Shown here: piece by piece, positions 18,596-26,997 of the stretch | How positions within the stretch are numbered: the stretch's first letter is position 1 | Layout of the letters: the number at the start of each line of letters is the position of its first letter | Source: Megamonas sp. UBA1799 | GTDB taxonomy: Bacteria; Bacillota; Negativicutes; Selenomonadales; Selenomonadaceae | Assembly (NCBI GenBank): GCA_002319815.1 | Contig: DCFR01000008.1 | Span: 62,642-126,641 of the forward strand | Direction: 5' to 3' | Length of the DNA stretch: 64,000 nucleotides | Program-made: the position numbers and the translations under genes | Notes under the pieces: generated by a model | The model's input: the letters and a program-made list of their open reading frames with translations, nothing else | What the model was told of the DNA's origin: nothing | The model's database searches: none

Positions 18596-19180
18596 TTGTC
18601 AATACCCAAAACGGCGTTAGTTATTTTACCGGAAATTTATGGCTGCAATGCCTTTGCTGTCGGAGTCCAAGAAAAATATCGTCAAATGGGGATGGCGGTA
18701 TTTTGCCCCAATCTTTGGCTGCGGCCGCCATTTGGTTATTCTGAACTTTCGTCGGCTTATGCCTATTTTCAGCGTAATATCGGTTTTCAGGTTTATCGTG
18801 ATATTGATTATTTACTGGAAGAACTGCAGGCGGCTTATGATCGGGTGCTGATTTTAGGTTTTAGTGTCGGAGGTACGCTGGCCTGGCGCTGCAGCGCGCT
18901 CGGTCATGCCGATGGCGTAATTGCCTGCTATGGATCGCGGATCCGTGATTACCCCGAGGTTGAGCCGGTTTGTCCGACCCTTTTGTTATTTGCCGAACAT
19001 GATTCTTTTCCCGTGATGGCGCTTATCCGGCAAATGAAAGGAAAAAAATGCGTCCGGACGCTTGTGCTGCCGGCAGAGCATGGATTCCTCGATGCGGAGG
19101 GACCAAATTATTGCCGACAGCAGGCAGAAGAAGGCTGGCGGCAGATTGAAGCCTTTATGATGCAGATTGTATCTAAATAA
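18596..19180 (+). CDS. Dienelactone hydrolase family alpha/beta hydrolase
   Basis: This 194-residue alpha/beta hydrolase has the nucleophile elbow GFSVGG (Ser90), the acid in AEHDSF and a His in AEHGF. True dienelactone hydrolases use Cys at the nucleophile; here it is Ser, so a carboxylesterase role is more likely. The TTG at 18596 is chosen because AGGAGG at 18583-18588 precedes it; the in-frame ATG at 18575 lies upstream of that site. It follows the MerR gene by 11 bases and is probably in the same transcript. Substrate unknown. Confidence 0.75.
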   Translation: MSIPKTALVILPEIYGCNAFAVGVQEKYRQMGMAVFCPNLWLRPPFGYSELSSAYAYFQRNIGFQVYRDIDYLLEELQAAYDRVLILGFSVGGTLAWRCSALGHADGVIACYGSRIRDYPEVEPVCPTLLLFAEHDSFPVMALIRQMKGKKCVRTLVLPAEHGFLDAEGPNYCRQQAEEGWRQIEAFMMQIVSK

Positions 19181-19249
19181 GTCTAGGGTCTGCAACAGCC
19201 GAAGTGGTCTCTTCCAAATATTTTATGCGCTGCTTTGCTTGGAATGTTA

Positions 19250-19699
19250 TTATTTGCCGCTGATTTGCATAAGGTAGTTTTTTCCGGTGATGATTTTGGC
19301 ATTTTTTCCTTTTATAAAAACGCCGAACAGAGAAACCTGAATGAAAAAGTTTGGCGGGGTCCCGCGCAGCGAGATTTTTCCGTATAGGGGAGAGTTTTTA
19401 GAAAGTGGTGTCTGAAGGGTTAATTTTCCCGGACAGCCCCAAGCGCTGCCTTTTTCTATTTGCGTGATGGTTCCTGTTAGAATCTCGCCGGCTTTTAGTG
19501 TTGTGTCCGGCGGTAGCGTTATGTCCTGACAAAGGCGGAAACGCACCGTCTGACCGTTAACGGCATGGCCGGAATCAAGCGTATCCAGCGCGCAAACTTC
19601 ACAGTTGGCAGCCGGCAGACCCGGCTGCTTTTCGGGGGAAGCAAGAACCGGAGTAGCTAGTAAAAGCATTGTAAGGATAAGAAAAAATATTTTTTTCAT
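19250..19699 (-). CDS. Secreted protein of unknown function
   Basis: This 149-residue protein starts MKKIFFLILTMLLLATPVLA, a clear signal peptide cut after about residue 20. The mature part has three cysteines close together (CEVCALDT and FRLCQD), a later one in GCPGKL, and a beta-rich look (GEILTGTITQIEKGSAWG). I do not recognise a family. GGAG lies before two adjacent ATGs; the second is favoured. It follows the MarR gene on the minus strand after a gap that holds a MarR-like operator, so it is probably in the same regulon. Confidence 0.7.
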   Translation of the reverse strand: MKKIFFLILTMLLLATPVLASPEKQPGLPAANCEVCALDTLDSGHAVNGQTVRFRLCQDITLPPDTTLKAGEILTGTITQIEKGSAWGCPGKLTLQTPLSKNSPLYGKISLRGTPPNFFIQVSLFGVFIKGKNAKIITGKNYLMQISGK

Positions 19700-19714
19700 C
19701 ATAATCTCCAATCT

Positions 19715-19736
19715 ATAGTTAGATAATGCTAACTAT
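19715..19736. promoter_or_regulatory. Putative MarR operator before the secreted protein gene
   Basis: ATAGTTAG (19715-19722) and CTAACTAT (19729-19736) form an inverted repeat. The core TTAGATAATGCTAA differs little from the perfect TTAGCATATGCTAA before the nitroreductase gene. Confidence 0.6.
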
Positions 19737-19746
19737 TATAAAAAAT

Positions 19747-20178
19747 TTAAGACGTCGTCATTTTTGTCAATAAATATGCTAACTGTTGTTGTTCGTCTTT
19801 TGATAATTTTTGTACGGTTTTTTTTGCGAAGGCGGCGTACCCGTTATTTTCTAACTGCAGAAGATGCTGTCCCAAAGGAGAAAGTGCAAGATAAAAGATG
19901 CGGTGGTCGTCATCGGATTGTGTTCTTTCCACATAGCCTTGTTTGATCAGTCGGCTCAGAATGTTTGTGACGGTGGGCTTTTGGACATGAAACAGCGCGG
20001 CTAATTCGCTGGCGGTCACGGTAGGGTGTTCTTTGATACTGTGAAGGTAATGCAGCTGTGTGATGGTCAGACAAAAAAGTGCATTGTAATCGGGATTTTC
20101 CCGGTATTCGCGCATAGATTGCCGCATCGTTTCCGATAAACGGTCAATGGTTTGCATCATCAGCTGTACAGCGTTCAT
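19747..20178 (-). CDS. MarR family transcriptional regulator
   Basis: This 143-residue winged-helix protein has the recognition region VTASELAALFHVQKPTVTNILSRLIKQGYVERTQSDDDHRIFYLALS (about 52-100), including the DDHR wing typical of MarR. Such proteins repress detoxification genes and release DNA on binding phenolic or redox ligands. AAAGGAG precedes the ATG, and it lies 13 bases after the nitroreductase-like gene in the same direction. Matching palindromes before both transcription units suggest it controls itself and its neighbours. Confidence 0.9.
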   Translation of the reverse strand: MNAVQLMMQTIDRLSETMRQSMREYRENPDYNALFCLTITQLHYLHSIKEHPTVTASELAALFHVQKPTVTNILSRLIKQGYVERTQSDDDHRIFYLALSPLGQHLLQLENNGYAAFAKKTVQKLSKDEQQQLAYLLTKMTTS

Positions 20179-20191
20179 GAGAAAAACTCCT

Positions 20192-21271
20192 TTATACGAT
20201 GTTTTTCAACGGCCGTCGTAAACTGACCGGCGGCGGATAGGCGGCGCAATGGCCGATACGAGCGAGAAATTGGATGTTGGGCAGCGCCAGCGTCTTTTCT
20301 AACTGTTGACAGCAACCGGTTTCTTCCAGTGCCTGCGACATGGGATGCAGCGCTAGATTGTGCGCTGCGGCGCGCAGCCACAAGGCTTCCATCCGCCGAC
20401 CAGTTTCCAGCAAATCGGCCGGTTGCTCGCTGGAACTGCGGCAGATAATCCAGCCGGCGCTTTCTTTTACTTGTGTCTCAATTTGTTCGAGACTGCTTTT
20501 TTGAAAAAAGGAAGAAAGTACGTCTTTAGGCTGGATAAAATATTCCGCCAGCCATTTTAACCAAAAATCCATTTCCATCGTTTCGGGCGACAGGCCGTCT
20601 TGAAAGCGCTGCTGATCAACGTGCTGCCAGCGAATCCACCGACTCAGTTCTTCTTGAATAGCTGGATTCCGACTTTGGTTCTGATTGGCCGTCCGTGTTA
20701 GTTCGGCTATGGTTTGTCCGGCAGTTGATGCGCGGGGAAAGAAAGTGGATAATCTGTCGTCTCCCAATATATAGGATTGTTCAGCGGCTGTCAATGGCGA
20801 CGGCAAAAGATTGCGGCGCAGCGTTCGTCGCCGTTTCAGCAGCCAGGATTGGGTTTCATCAGGCAAAGAACCGGTTGGCTGCAAACCAATCCGGAGGCGT
20901 AGCGGGGATGTGGAGCTTACGCTGTAGGATGCGTCGCAGCCGTATAGCGGCGCTGCTTGCAGTAGATTTTCCATAAAGGCGCCCAAGGATAAAAACATTT
21001 CCCGACAGCTGGGATCAGCAGCGGGCAGACAGCGCTTTTGGTCCAAGGAAAGCAGCCAGCTTTTTTCGCTTTGCCGCTGAAGAAACCAAGGCTGTGTATT
21101 ATGACTGCTGGGGGCCAGCGAGGCCAGATAGAAGATATGGGCCGGCAAGTCATCCGGCCCGGCCGGATCTTTAAGGCGCAGCACGGGTTTCATTCGCAGC
21201 ACTGGTAAAGCGCTACAGCTAATGCCCAGCGACAATAGCCCGGCTAAATAAATGAAATGGCGTCGGTTCAT
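20192..21271 (-). CDS. Acg-type nitroreductase family protein with Tat-like signal
   Basis: This 359-residue protein resembles the Acg family of flavin-binding nitroreductase-like proteins. Supporting motifs are SLAPSSHNTQPWFLQ (about 51-65) and GRRMEALWLRAAAHNLALHPMSQ (near 305). The N-terminus MNRRHFIYLAGLLSLG has the RR-x-F pattern of a twin-arginine signal, consistent with export of a folded flavoprotein. It heads the MarR operon. The activity is unknown; Acg proteins have been proposed to sequester FMN rather than catalyse reduction. Confidence 0.78.
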   Translation of the reverse strand: MNRRHFIYLAGLLSLGISCSALPVLRMKPVLRLKDPAGPDDLPAHIFYLASLAPSSHNTQPWFLQRQSEKSWLLSLDQKRCLPAADPSCREMFLSLGAFMENLLQAAPLYGCDASYSVSSTSPLRLRIGLQPTGSLPDETQSWLLKRRRTLRRNLLPSPLTAAEQSYILGDDRLSTFFPRASTAGQTIAELTRTANQNQSRNPAIQEELSRWIRWQHVDQQRFQDGLSPETMEMDFWLKWLAEYFIQPKDVLSSFFQKSSLEQIETQVKESAGWIICRSSSEQPADLLETGRRMEALWLRAAAHNLALHPMSQALEETGCCQQLEKTLALPNIQFLARIGHCAAYPPPVSLRRPLKNIV

Positions 21272-21292
21272 AAAACACTCCTTTCAGTTGTT

Positions 21293-21321
21293 CTTATATT
21301 GATTAGCATATGCTAACTAAA
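21293..21321 (-). promoter_or_regulatory. Operon promoter with MarR operator
   Basis: The perfect 14-base palindrome TTAGCATATGCTAA (21303-21316) lies between a probable minus-strand -10 TATAAG (21298-21293) and a poor -35 TTTAGT (21321-21316). This is a repressing position. Confidence 0.7.
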
Positions 21322-21489
21322 ATCATAACGGACTATTTTCTGATTGTCAAGTTTTTAAGTACAGAAAAATGATTTTGAGAAGTCAAAAAGAGTCTGATGT
21401 GTTATAATAAGCATAATTTTCTTCTTTGGTGAAGCTGGCTGCGGAGTCCGGGCAGAAAAGAAAATGACTTAGGCGAAAGGAGCTTATCA

Positions 21490-22389
21490 TTGGCGGATAA
21501 AGAGTTGGTAAAGGGACATGTGGCGGCTGTTTTTACAATTTTGATCTGGGGAACGACGTATATTTCTACCAAAGTGTTACTGCAGGATTTTGCTCCGATC
21601 GATATTTTGTTTTTGCGTTTTTTGATGGGATTCGCGGCTTTGTTTTGTGTTTGTCCGCAGCGCATCCGGGGGTTGTCCTGGCGGCAGGAGCTGCTGTTTG
21701 CCGCTGCCGGGCTGAGCGGAGTAACGTTGTATTTTTTATGTGAGAATGTTGCTTTGGTCTATACGTATGCGTCGAATGTCGGCGTGATTGTTTCGATTGC
21801 GCCGTTTTTTACAGCAATTTTTGCCGGTTGGCTGCTGCGGGGGGAACGTATGCACTGGTCGTTTTTCCTGGGTTTTGTCTTTGCTATATCCGGCATTTGT
21901 CTGATTTTTTTTAATGGCATTATTAATTTGCAGTTCAATCCGTTGGGCGATACGCTGGCGGTACTGGCAGCGGTGATTTGGGCTGTTTATTCAGTGTTGA
22001 CAAGAAAAATTGCCGGTTTTGGGTTTTCGGCCGTGGCGGCTACCCGGCATATCTTTTTTTACGGTTTGCTTTTTATGCTGCCGGCCTTATATGTGTTCGA
22101 TTTTCATTGGGGGCTGCAGCGCCTGCAGAATCCAGTAAATCTGGCGAATCTGCTTTTCTTGGGACTGGGCGCATCGGCGTTGTGCTTTGCTACTTGGACT
22201 TTCAGTGTCAAAACTTTGGGTGCCGTCAGGACAAGCGCTTATATTTATCTGGTGCCGGTGATTACAACGGTCTGTTCGGTTGTCATTCTGAATGAAAAAA
22301 TTACCGTTCTGTCGGCAGCGGGCATCGTTCTTACACTGTTTGGTCTGGTATTGTCACAAGGTTTGCCGCTGGGAAAGAAGGGGCATTGA
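21490..22389 (+). CDS. EamA/DMT family transporter
   Basis: This 299-residue protein has ten hydrophobic segments in two EamA repeats; the first opens VAAVFTILIWGTTYISTKVLL and the second begins near DTLAVLAAVIWAVYSVLTRK. EamA proteins export amino acids or other small metabolites. The TTG start at 21490 has AAAGGAG upstream. The substrate cannot be inferred. It is transcribed in the same direction as the metallo-hydrolase gene 64 bases downstream. Confidence 0.88.
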   Translation: MADKELVKGHVAAVFTILIWGTTYISTKVLLQDFAPIDILFLRFLMGFAALFCVCPQRIRGLSWRQELLFAAAGLSGVTLYFLCENVALVYTYASNVGVIVSIAPFFTAIFAGWLLRGERMHWSFFLGFVFAISGICLIFFNGIINLQFNPLGDTLAVLAAVIWAVYSVLTRKIAGFGFSAVAATRHIFFYGLLFMLPALYVFDFHWGLQRLQNPVNLANLLFLGLGASALCFATWTFSVKTLGAVRTSAYIYLVPVITTVCSVVILNEKITVLSAAGIVLTLFGLVLSQGLPLGKKGH

Positions 22390-22453
22390 GTATTGCTGTT
22401 TTCTGGTGGGCAGCGTTGGGCTTTTTTGAGCGGAGACAAGAGGAGGAAATTCC

Positions 22454-23278
22454 TTGAAGCTGAAAATTTTAGTTGATAATTATACGTTTATCGATCAGTA
22501 TTATTTCGGCGAACCGGGTTTGTCTTTTTACATGGAAGCGGATGAAAAAGTTTATTTGTTTGATACTGGTTATTCGGCAATCTTGTTGAAAAATGCGGCG
22601 CTGATGGGGATTGACTTGACGCGGCTGCATGCTGTTATTCTCTCGCATGGACATAATGATCACAGCGGCGGGCTGCGTTATCTGCAGAAGCTTTATGTGC
22701 AGCAAATGACAAAGCCGCAGTTGCTGGCGCATCCGCAGGCTTTTTTGCCACGGCGGGAAAATGGCTTGGATATTGGTTTGCCGGTTCCCCTAGCTGTTTT
22801 AGAAAAAAGTTTTCAGATTAAGATGTCGCGTGAACCGCTGTGGCTGAGTTCTCGACTGGTATATTTGGGCGAAATCGGACGGTATAATGATTTTGAGGGA
22901 CAAGCCGCAATTGGGGAAATACAGAATGCCGCCGGCGGCTGGCAGCCGGATTATGTGAAGGACGATTCGGCGCTGGCGTATTGTACAGAGCAGGGGCTGG
23001 TTATTCTGACCGGGTGCTCGCATGCCGGAATTTGCAATATCGTCGAAACTGCTAAGCGCGTGTGCGGCGAAACAAGAATAGCGGCTATTATCGGCGGCTT
23101 TCATTTATTGCAAGCAAGCAAAGAACATTTGCAGGCTACGATCGGTTATTTGCGCCGCCAATCGCCGGGAGCGGTCTATGTTTGTCATTGTACAGACTTA
23201 GCAGCCAAGCTGGAATTGTCAAAAAATTTACCTGTATATGAAGGCGGAGTCGGTTTATCTTTGGCATGGGATGATTGA
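22454..23278 (+). CDS. Metallo-beta-lactamase fold hydrolase
   Basis: This 274-residue protein has the metal-binding motif SHGHNDHSGG (about 64-73), and later GCSHAGICN and GGFHLL that supply further ligands. The pattern matches the dihydropterin/RFA-P synthase-like branch of the metallo-beta-lactamase superfamily. The TTG start at 22454 is preceded by AGGAGG at 22441. Its role is unknown; no pterin gene is adjacent. Confidence 0.85.
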   Translation: MKLKILVDNYTFIDQYYFGEPGLSFYMEADEKVYLFDTGYSAILLKNAALMGIDLTRLHAVILSHGHNDHSGGLRYLQKLYVQQMTKPQLLAHPQAFLPRRENGLDIGLPVPLAVLEKSFQIKMSREPLWLSSRLVYLGEIGRYNDFEGQAAIGEIQNAAGGWQPDYVKDDSALAYCTEQGLVILTGCSHAGICNIVETAKRVCGETRIAAIIGGFHLLQASKEHLQATIGYLRRQSPGAVYVCHCTDLAAKLELSKNLPVYEGGVGLSLAWDD

Positions 23279-23404
23279 ACTCGCTTTTGCGCGGCTGTGA
23301 TGCGCGAGATGCTGCCGCGGGATAAGGGGATTACCGGCAGGGACAGTTTGCAGTATAATAGAAGAAGCGGCCTATGATCAAATTTTGTCGGAGGGATGCT
23401 AAAC

Positions 23405-24010
23405 ATGGATAGACAAAAAGTGCTTTTAGCTTTACAGGCGAGGGGTTATGAGGCGGTTGCTTTTCAAACCGGTCGAGAAGCGGCAGCTTATTTGGATGAG
23501 AAAGTAAACGGCCGCTTGGTTGGTTTTGGCGATTCGGAGACGTTGATTTCCATAGGTTTGTATGCGCTGTTGGCTCGGCATAATGATGTTTATGATCCCC
23601 AGCATCCACGGGATGGCATGGATTTTTTTTCGACAGCAAAAAAATGCCTGCTGACCGATATCTTTTTTACTTCGGTTAACGGTATGGCGGAAACCGGTGA
23701 AATGGTTAATATTGACGGGACGGGCAACCGGATAGCCGGTTCGCTTTTCGGCCATGAAAAGGTATATTTTGTCGTCGGCAGCAATAAAATTGCGCCCACG
23801 CTGGACGAGGCGGTGTGGCGGGCCAGAAATGAAGCTGCGCCGCTGAATGCTGCCCGGCATCATTATAAAACGCCCTGCGCTGTTCGGCAGGATCATTGTT
23901 ATGATTGTCGCAGTCCGCAGCGTATCTGCAATGCACAGACCATTTATTGGCGGAAAATGAATCATATGGCAATGGAAGTTATTTTAATCGAAGAGCCATT
24001 AGGATTTTAA
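23405..24010 (+). CDS. LUD domain protein (LutC/YkgG-like)
   Basis: This 201-residue protein is a stand-alone LUD domain, as in LutC and related small proteins. It shows VGFGDSETLISIGLYALL near the start, the central TSVNGMAETGEMVNIDGTGNR, and VVGSNKIAPTLDEAVWRARNEAAPLNA. Four cysteines near the end (CAVRQDHCYDCRSPQRIC) resemble the Cys-rich tail of small DUF162 proteins in Clostridia and Negativicutes. The start at 23405 has CGGAGGG 9 bases upstream. A likely promoter is TTACCG (23331-23336), 17 bases, TATAAT (23354-23359). Lactate utilisation partners are not adjacent. Confidence 0.85.
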   Translation: MDRQKVLLALQARGYEAVAFQTGREAAAYLDEKVNGRLVGFGDSETLISIGLYALLARHNDVYDPQHPRDGMDFFSTAKKCLLTDIFFTSVNGMAETGEMVNIDGTGNRIAGSLFGHEKVYFVVGSNKIAPTLDEAVWRARNEAAPLNAARHHYKTPCAVRQDHCYDCRSPQRICNAQTIYWRKMNHMAMEVILIEEPLGF

Positions 24011-24127
24011 TCCGAATCACTTGGCAGCTTTGCTGCGGCCGTCTTGATAAGAGGTGCGTAAAGAGTAAATGAGTTCTCTATGTATATGAGGCGGGGGAAT
24101 TTTATTGCTATCGGCAGGGGTGATATT

Positions 24128-24784
24128 TTGCATGTCATGGCTATTAATGGCAGTCCGCGCCGGGAGTGGAATACGGCAACGTTGCTGAAACAGGCGCTGG
24201 CTGGAGCGGCTGCTGAAGGGGCTCGGACCAAGTTGGTGCATTTATATGATCTTCGTTATCGCGGCTGTGTGAGTTGTTTTTCCTGTAAAAAGAAGGGGAT
24301 CCCGCATGGTGTTTGTGCGATGCGGGATGAATTGAGTCCGGTACTGGAGAGAATGCAGACAGCGGATGTAATCCTTTTTGGATCGCCTATTTATCTGATG
24401 AATCTTAGTTCAGGAATGTCGGCTTGTATGGAACGTTTTTTATATCCGGGAACGATTTATAGTGATGCGGTGCCTTCGGTTTTTCCCAAGAAGATTGGTA
24501 CGGGTTTTATTTATACGATGAATATGACGGAGGAGCAGGTTCGTTCGTATGAGCTGGAGCAGAAGTGGGAGATTTATCATTTTTTCACCAAAGCAGTGCT
24601 CGGTATAGAGCCAAAAGTTCTGTATTCCTATGATACCCGCCAGTTTTCCGATTATACGCAGTATGAATCCAGTCGGTTTTCGGCTGCGGATAAGCAGCAC
24701 CGCTATGAGGAGCAGTTTCCTAAAGATTGTCAGGCGGCGCGTAAGCTGGGTGAGAAGCTGGCGCAGGAAGCTGCGGACCGTTAG
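24128..24784 (+). CDS. Flavodoxin-like NAD(P)H-dependent FMN reductase family protein
   Basis: This protein of about 218 residues opens HVMAINGSPRREWNTATLLKQAL, the FMN phosphate loop of the NADPH-dependent FMN reductase and iron-sulfur flavoprotein family. The segment CVSCFSCKKKGIPHGVC holds a compact Cys cluster like that of iron-sulfur flavoproteins, and LFGSPIYLMNLSSGM is the second flavin loop. The TTG at 24128 with AGGGG upstream is preferred, though ATG codons at 24080 and 24086 are in frame. It probably works as a small redox enzyme. Confidence 0.8.
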   Translation: MHVMAINGSPRREWNTATLLKQALAGAAAEGARTKLVHLYDLRYRGCVSCFSCKKKGIPHGVCAMRDELSPVLERMQTADVILFGSPIYLMNLSSGMSACMERFLYPGTIYSDAVPSVFPKKIGTGFIYTMNMTEEQVRSYELEQKWEIYHFFTKAVLGIEPKVLYSYDTRQFSDYTQYESSRFSAADKQHRYEEQFPKDCQAARKLGEKLAQEAADR

Positions 24785-24885
24785 TCGCTAAGAGCAGCAG
24801 AGAGTGAGCAGCGGCGATTCTACGGAGCGTTGGTTGTCAGAGCGACAATTTTTGCGTACACTGGAAGCCAAGGGGGGAAAGTCTT

Positions 24886-25146
24886 ATGGATTGTGAAAAA
24901 GCAGGGAAGATGATCCGGACGCTTCGTTTGGAAAAGAAAATTACGCAAAAAGCGCTGGCGAGTTGTCTGCATCTTAGTGATCGGACGATTTCCAAATGGG
25001 AGCGCGGTCTGGGATACCCGGATGTGGCTCTTTTGCCGGGATTATCTGAACTTTTGGGCGCCGATATCGGATGTATTCTTCAAGGTGATTTGTCCGTTCA
25101 TGCTGCTGACGGAGGGAATATTGCTTTGTTTGTCTCAAATTTGTAG
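24886..25146 (+). CDS. XRE family HTH regulator, apparently truncated
   Basis: This 86-residue protein has an XRE helix-turn-helix at about 8-62 (MIRTLRLEKKITQKALASCLHLSDRTISKWERG). Homologues that I know continue past the sequence DGGN with a C-terminal Cys-containing domain. Here the frame departs right after ADGGN and stops eight codons later (IALFVSNL). The point of departure is next to an AT-rich orphan gene. It is therefore probably a 3'-truncated remnant, though the DNA-binding part could still be made. The start follows AAGGGGGGAAAG. Confidence 0.65.
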   Translation: MDCEKAGKMIRTLRLEKKITQKALASCLHLSDRTISKWERGLGYPDVALLPGLSELLGADIGCILQGDLSVHAADGGNIALFVSNL

Positions 25147-25182
25147 ATAAGGTACTTCGATCTTTGCCAAATTTAGAAAGGG

Positions 25183-26019
25183 ATGATGACTAAAATGAAA
25201 TGTATTGTTGCAATCTTTTTATTCTTGTTGTCAATATGCTCTTCGGTAAGCGCAACAGTCATAAAAGCTCCTGATGGTTCATATTATAGACAAGAAAACG
25301 GTCAGCCTGTCACCAAAGCAGCTGTAGAGATTGCAATCAAACGTGGTAAAGAAACTATAGAACCATGTGATATGAAACGATTGGATGAATTTGTATCACC
25401 ATTTTATATTCATTATTTTGCAGGAAAAAAATTTTATACAGATAAAAATAATAAAACAGTTCCTTCGTATTACATAGAAATTAATAATAATATTAGTATA
25501 TTCAATAATCGCTATGGCAAAGCTATGGGCATAGAAGAGCATTCCTCATGGAATGGTCCGGTTTATATTGATACAAAGACTGGGGCAAGTGTCGCTGATG
25601 ACGAGGTAAAGAAAAAAATAGGAGATATAGAATTAAAAATTAAGATATCATTTTATTATCATTTAGCAATTGCGATTTTCTTATGTTTATTAGCTGCCGC
25701 GTTATTTTATATGTCCCAAAAAAGAAAAAATGTAAATAGGGTGGTGTGTAGTATTATGTTTCGTTATATCTCGATTGTTGCTAGCGTCATGCTTTTACTA
25801 TTTATGATATATTCACTGTATTCGGCAAATATACATTCCGATGAAATAACGACTATGTTAATCGTGACAGTTTTGAGCTTTATAAATATATTGGCGTTGT
25901 TACGCGTGGATATTGGTAAAGATTATTTTTCTGCGGTATTTCAACGTAAAAGTGCTGAAAATAAACTTCGCGCACTTGAGGCCGAAGAAAAGATTAAAGC
26001 AATCCAAAAAAGTAAATAA
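25183..26019 (+). CDS. AT-rich orphan membrane protein
   Basis: This protein of about 278 residues is of no family I recognise. It has an N-terminal signal or anchor (residues 5-25), an outside domain of about 125 residues rich in Lys, Asn and Tyr (FYIHYFAGKKFYTDKNNK), three membrane segments (about 160-180, 193-215 and 222-242) and a charged, probably coiled-coil tail. Its AT-rich codons (AAA, AAT, ATA) differ sharply from neighbouring genes, suggesting recent acquisition. AAAGGG at 25177-25182 does not fit any start ideally; ATGs at 25183, 25186 and 25195 are possible. Confidence 0.65.
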   Translation: MMTKMKCIVAIFLFLLSICSSVSATVIKAPDGSYYRQENGQPVTKAAVEIAIKRGKETIEPCDMKRLDEFVSPFYIHYFAGKKFYTDKNNKTVPSYYIEINNNISIFNNRYGKAMGIEEHSSWNGPVYIDTKTGASVADDEVKKKIGDIELKIKISFYYHLAIAIFLCLLAAALFYMSQKRKNVNRVVCSIMFRYISIVASVMLLLFMIYSLYSANIHSDEITTMLIVTVLSFINILALLRVDIGKDYFSAVFQRKSAENKLRALEAEEKIKAIQKSK

Positions 26020-26168
26020 AGTTGCCTGCGCTTTTATTATTGCAAATTATGTTATATTAATATTTGAAATTTTTATGCAGGCTGCAGCCGGCATGGGTTA
26101 TGGAAAGTGTCAGAGTAGATGATGTCTTTTCGTGTAGCGGCTGGCGGGGAAGAGAAAGGCGGGAGGAA

Positions 26169-26225
26169 ATGATTCTTTGTATTGCAAAGGCTTCATGCAA
26201 AGCTGAAACAGCGACGGCGGCATGA
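26169..26225 (+). CDS. Possible leader peptide upstream of the cat-like gene
   Basis: A short frame, MILCIAKASCKAETATAA, starts at 26169 directly after GGGAGGAA and stops at 26225. An inverted repeat, GCTTCATGC (26190-26198) with GCATGAAGC (26220-26228), covers its second half and stop codon. Inducible cat genes often have leader peptides, but here the spacing between ribosome-binding site and ATG is short and the hairpin does not cover the cat ribosome-binding site. Speculative. Confidence 0.3.
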   Translation: MILCIAKASCKAETATAA

Positions 26226-26298
26226 AGCGGTTTAGCGTTGCTGGTGTCTGGCTTTGCTGCTGACGATTATTTAATTTTACGGCAAAGAAGGCAAAAGA

Positions 26299-26976
26299 AT
26301 GAATTATAAAGTACTCGATATGGATCAATATTATCGCCGCGGCGTATTTCGGCATTTTTCCGCCGATTGCAAATGTTCCATTTCAATGACCAGCCGGCTG
26401 GATGTGACTGATTTGGCAGCGTTTTCTCAACGTACGGAGACGAAGTTTTATGTTAATTTTCTTTACGTGCTGGCAAAAGTGTTGAATTCCCGGGAAGATT
26501 ACCGCATGAGTTATCTTTGGCAGACACAGCAGGTGATTGTTTACGATCAGATCAATCCGGTGCAGTATATTTTTCATGAAGATACGGAAACGTGTTCACC
26601 GGTCTATACGGAGTATCAGGAGGATTACCCGGCATTTTATGCGGCTTGTATCGCTGATATTGTTCAGGCAAAGCAGCGGCGGGAGTATGGACTGGATATG
26701 GAGAATCATCCGAATTGGTTTGACGCTTCGTATATCTCCTGGCTCTCGTATGACGCTTTGCATGTGGAACTGCCGGATGGGTATCTCTATTTGCTGCCCA
26801 TTGTGAATTGGGGGCGTTATCGGCCGGAAAACGGCCGGTTGCTCATGCCGGTAAGCGTACGATTGAATCATGCGGCGGCAGACGGCTATCTTTTGGCCAA
26901 GGTGTTTTTGCTGCTGGCGCAGGAAATGGCGGTTTTTTGTTCCGCTGCTTCCATTGGGACAATAAGCCGGTCGTGA
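26299..26976 (+). CDS. Chloramphenicol O-acetyltransferase family protein (type A)
   Basis: This 225-residue protein matches type A chloramphenicol acetyltransferases in length and layout. The catalytic motif HAAADG (His191, Asp195) stands in VSVRLNHAAADGYLLAKVF, and the centre has SYISWLSYDALHVEL. Such enzymes inactivate chloramphenicol with acetyl-CoA, but many chromosomal relatives have other or unknown acceptors. The C-terminus after LLLAQEM is short and unusual. AAGAAGG precedes the ATG. A terminator follows. No mobile element is visible beside it. Confidence 0.8.
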   Translation: MNYKVLDMDQYYRRGVFRHFSADCKCSISMTSRLDVTDLAAFSQRTETKFYVNFLYVLAKVLNSREDYRMSYLWQTQQVIVYDQINPVQYIFHEDTETCSPVYTEYQEDYPAFYAACIADIVQAKQRREYGLDMENHPNWFDASYISWLSYDALHVELPDGYLYLLPIVNWGRYRPENGRLLMPVSVRLNHAAADGYLLAKVFLLLAQEMAVFCSAASIGTISRS

Positions 26977-26997
26977 CGCCGGTTGCATTTTCTGTTG

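Noticed and set aside
26299..26976. Mobile resistance island around the cat-like gene
   Set aside because: No transposase, terminal repeats or att-like duplication flank it, and its base composition is like the chromosome.
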